Source of the DNA: Symbiodinium natans
Lineage: Eukaryota; Sar; Dinophyceae; Suessiales; Symbiodiniaceae
Direction: 5' to 3'
Assembly: GCA_905221605.1 (NCBI GenBank)
Contig: CAJNDS010000202.1
Span: 1 to 64,000, forward strand
DNA: 64,000 nucleotides
Shown here: one piece after another, positions 62,560 through 64,000 of the stretch
How positions within the stretch are numbered: the stretch's first letter is position 1
Layout of the letters: each line of letters starts with the position of its first letter
Notes under the pieces: generated by a model
Told to the model about the DNA's origin: nothing
What the model saw: the letters and a program-made list of their open reading frames with translations, nothing else
Databases searched by the model: none
Made by a program: the position numbers and the translations under genes

Positions 62560-62865
62560 GGTTTAGGTTTAGGGTTTAGGGAGTAGGGTTTTAGATTACA
62601 GGCTAGGATGTAGGCTTGTATTTGTTGTTTAAAGGTGGTATTGGGGTTTAGGTTTGAGGCTGCCATGCCTGAAAGACAGGACGTGACGCTCAGTTTGCAG
62701 AGTCGCCGCTAGTTCAAGTTTCTGTGCATTGCATTCCCTCAGGGTTCAGTATTTAGAGTTTAGGGTTTAGGGCTCAGTATTTAGGGTTTAGGGTTTAGGC
62801 CTCAGAGTTAGGGCTTAGGGCATTTCGGGCTTAGGGGTTAGGGCTCAGTATTTAGGGTTTAGGGT
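62560..62865. repeat. degenerate TTTAGGG words
   Basis: Scattered TTTAGGG, TTAGGGC and GTATTTAGGG words with one partial direct repeat (GCTCAGTATTTAGGG twice). Confidence 0.7.
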
Positions 62866-62876
62866 CCCTGGCACGG

Positions 62877-62958
62877 CCTGTGCCAGCTGTCTTTGTTCGG
62901 CTTCGGAAGGCCAAACGCCTCGGCGTTGGTGTGCACCCTGAACATCACAAGCCCGGAG
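62877..62958 (-). CDS. gene E, exon
   Basis: The frame reads VMFRVHTNAEAFGLPKPNKD, SWHRPCQ. Confidence 0.55.
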
Positions 62959-63385
62959 GTTTAGGGTTTAGGGTTTAGGGGTTAGGGCCGGGGTCGTTCT
63001 GGGAAGAAGCCCCCCACCCATAATTATAGAGTCCTCAAAGGAGGGGGGGGGGGGGAGGTTCTTAAGGGGGGGTAAACCCAAGGTACCCCCCCCCCCCCCC
63101 CCCCCATGAACCACCCTCCCTTAAGGACCCTAGAAAAATAAGGAAATAAGGCATGCATCACCCTCAACCCCTAACCCTAAAACCCCTTTTTTTTTGCATC
63201 CATGCCTCTTCGAACACTGCCGGGTATGTAAGAACCCTAAAGCCCCTAAACTCTGAACTCGGAGGCCCGGAGGGCCCTCTCAACAGCGGCCCGTACATCT
63301 CCAAGACGAGCTCCCAACAAGAAACCGCAAGCAGCCCTCAACTCGAGACATCCTGGACACCACCCAAGGTGGCACCTCGCAAAGC

Positions 63386-63457
63386 TTGAGGTACGGGTTG
63401 AAACCGAGGTCGGTAGTATCGTGGTCCACGACCATCCTCCACAATTCAGGGCCCGAT
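63386..63457 (-). CDS. gene E, exon
   Basis: The frame reads LWRMVVDHDTTDLGFNPYLK, LCE followed by GTGCCA. Its NPYLKLCE ending recalls LSYSRLCEPLG in the 62466-62535 exon, so the two may be repeat units. Confidence 0.55.
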
Positions 63458-63474
63458 GATGAAAGAAGATGCGC

Positions 63475-63524
63475 AACCTAAACCCTAAACCCTAAACCCT
63501 AAACCCTAAACCCTAAACCCTAAA
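63475..63524. repeat. (CCCTAAA)n block
   Basis: Seven units, 18 bases upstream of the last gene E exon. Confidence 0.95.
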
Positions 63525-63599
63525 GATACCCTCATTATTCTGGTTTAAGGGTCAAGGAGTCTAGGCACCGCATGTTTGGATTTTGTGTGCTTTCCCTTA

Positions 63600-63715
63600 A
63601 TCTACTACTTGCTCAAGAACCCCCCGAAAACATAACAGACAATAGTCCCTATATCACGCTTATAAAGAAGAATGTTTCTTCGTTTGTTTGGTGGCTCCTA
63701 AGCAAATAATCGTAG
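63600..63715. mobile_element. family G element, copy 3
   Basis: TACTACTTGCTCAAGAACCC ... GGCTCCTAAGCAAATAATCG. A G-run/C-run palindrome at 63030-63120 (GGTTCTTAAGGGGGGG) may be a further relative. Confidence 0.5.
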
Positions 63716-64000
63716 TTGTCTGGGCACTGTGCGCCAGGGCTCCTGTCGGCGGCTCGTGGTTTGGGCCTCTTTGTGGGGCCGACAGGGGCCCGCGAGGTGT
63801 AGGATCTCGGAGAGCTTCGCTTGAGAAAGGTGTTTCGGTTTCGAGCTTCGGCTTCCGGGCTTCGGATTTCGGGTTTTGGGGTTTAGGGTTTCGGATTAAG
63901 CGTTTTAGGGCGGGTATTGCATGAAAGCAGGCATGACAGCGTCCTGCCGACGAAATCGGGGTAGGCGCAGCTGGTCAGTCGGGGCACGGCGTCATGGAGG

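Noticed and set aside
1-64000. tRNA or rRNA genes
   Set aside because: I saw no cloverleaf or conserved rRNA words by eye; a covariance-model search would be needed to exclude them.

Overview
The window looks like nuclear DNA of a dinoflagellate, probably a suessialean such as Symbiodiniaceae or Polarella (inference). Four things support this. (1) A 19-nt exact match to the dinoflagellate trans-spliced leader lies at 60831-60849. (2) Protein types familiar from these genomes are present: a PPR gene, a ubiquitin-like/ankyrin protein, secreted EF-hand and PAN/Apple-like Cys-rich proteins. (3) Introns appear to use GC and GA as well as GT donors. (4) Plant/alveolate-type TTTAGGG repeats are everywhere. 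I saw no rRNA, tRNA, CRISPR, phage or bacterial operon features.

Almost all convincing coding sequence is on the minus strand, as expected of the unidirectional gene arrays of dinoflagellates. From right to left: gene E, short exons at 60.9-63.5 kb; an intronless coiled-coil ORF behind a spliced-leader relict (60.1-60.85 kb); a WASH-complex subunit 1 homologue (52.7-53.95 kb); a C-terminal exon at 50.1 kb; a ubiquitin-like/ankyrin protein (47.5-48.6 kb); gene F (43.1-43.8 kb); gene D, at least thirteen short exons at 27.5-33.06 kb; a secreted EF-hand gene (22.6 kb) running into PAN/Apple-like exons; a second secreted gene starting at 17.6 kb; gene A, many short exons at 6.0-11.7 kb; a PPR-like start at 4.4-4.9 kb; and a six-motif PPR gene (0.6-2.35 kb). 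Two candidate exons at 42.6-43.0 kb and a broken ORF at 15.15-15.65 kb read best on the plus strand.

Between the exons lie three kinds of repeat. The first is dozens of (TTTAGGG/CCCTAAA)n blocks in both orientations, from 20 to about 190 bp, most of them in apparent introns. The second is several families of short inverted-repeat elements (called A-H here). The third is satellites at 2.74-3.36, 33.36-34.63 and 34.64-36.44 kb, plus microsatellites. In the PPR gene two different element families form introns whose removal restores the reading frame, so these elements behave as introners (intron-generating transposons). Telomere-type blocks are also found inside or truncating such elements.

Exon limits were worked out by eye from open frames and splice-like dinucleotides. 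They are approximate unless the exact junction is given.
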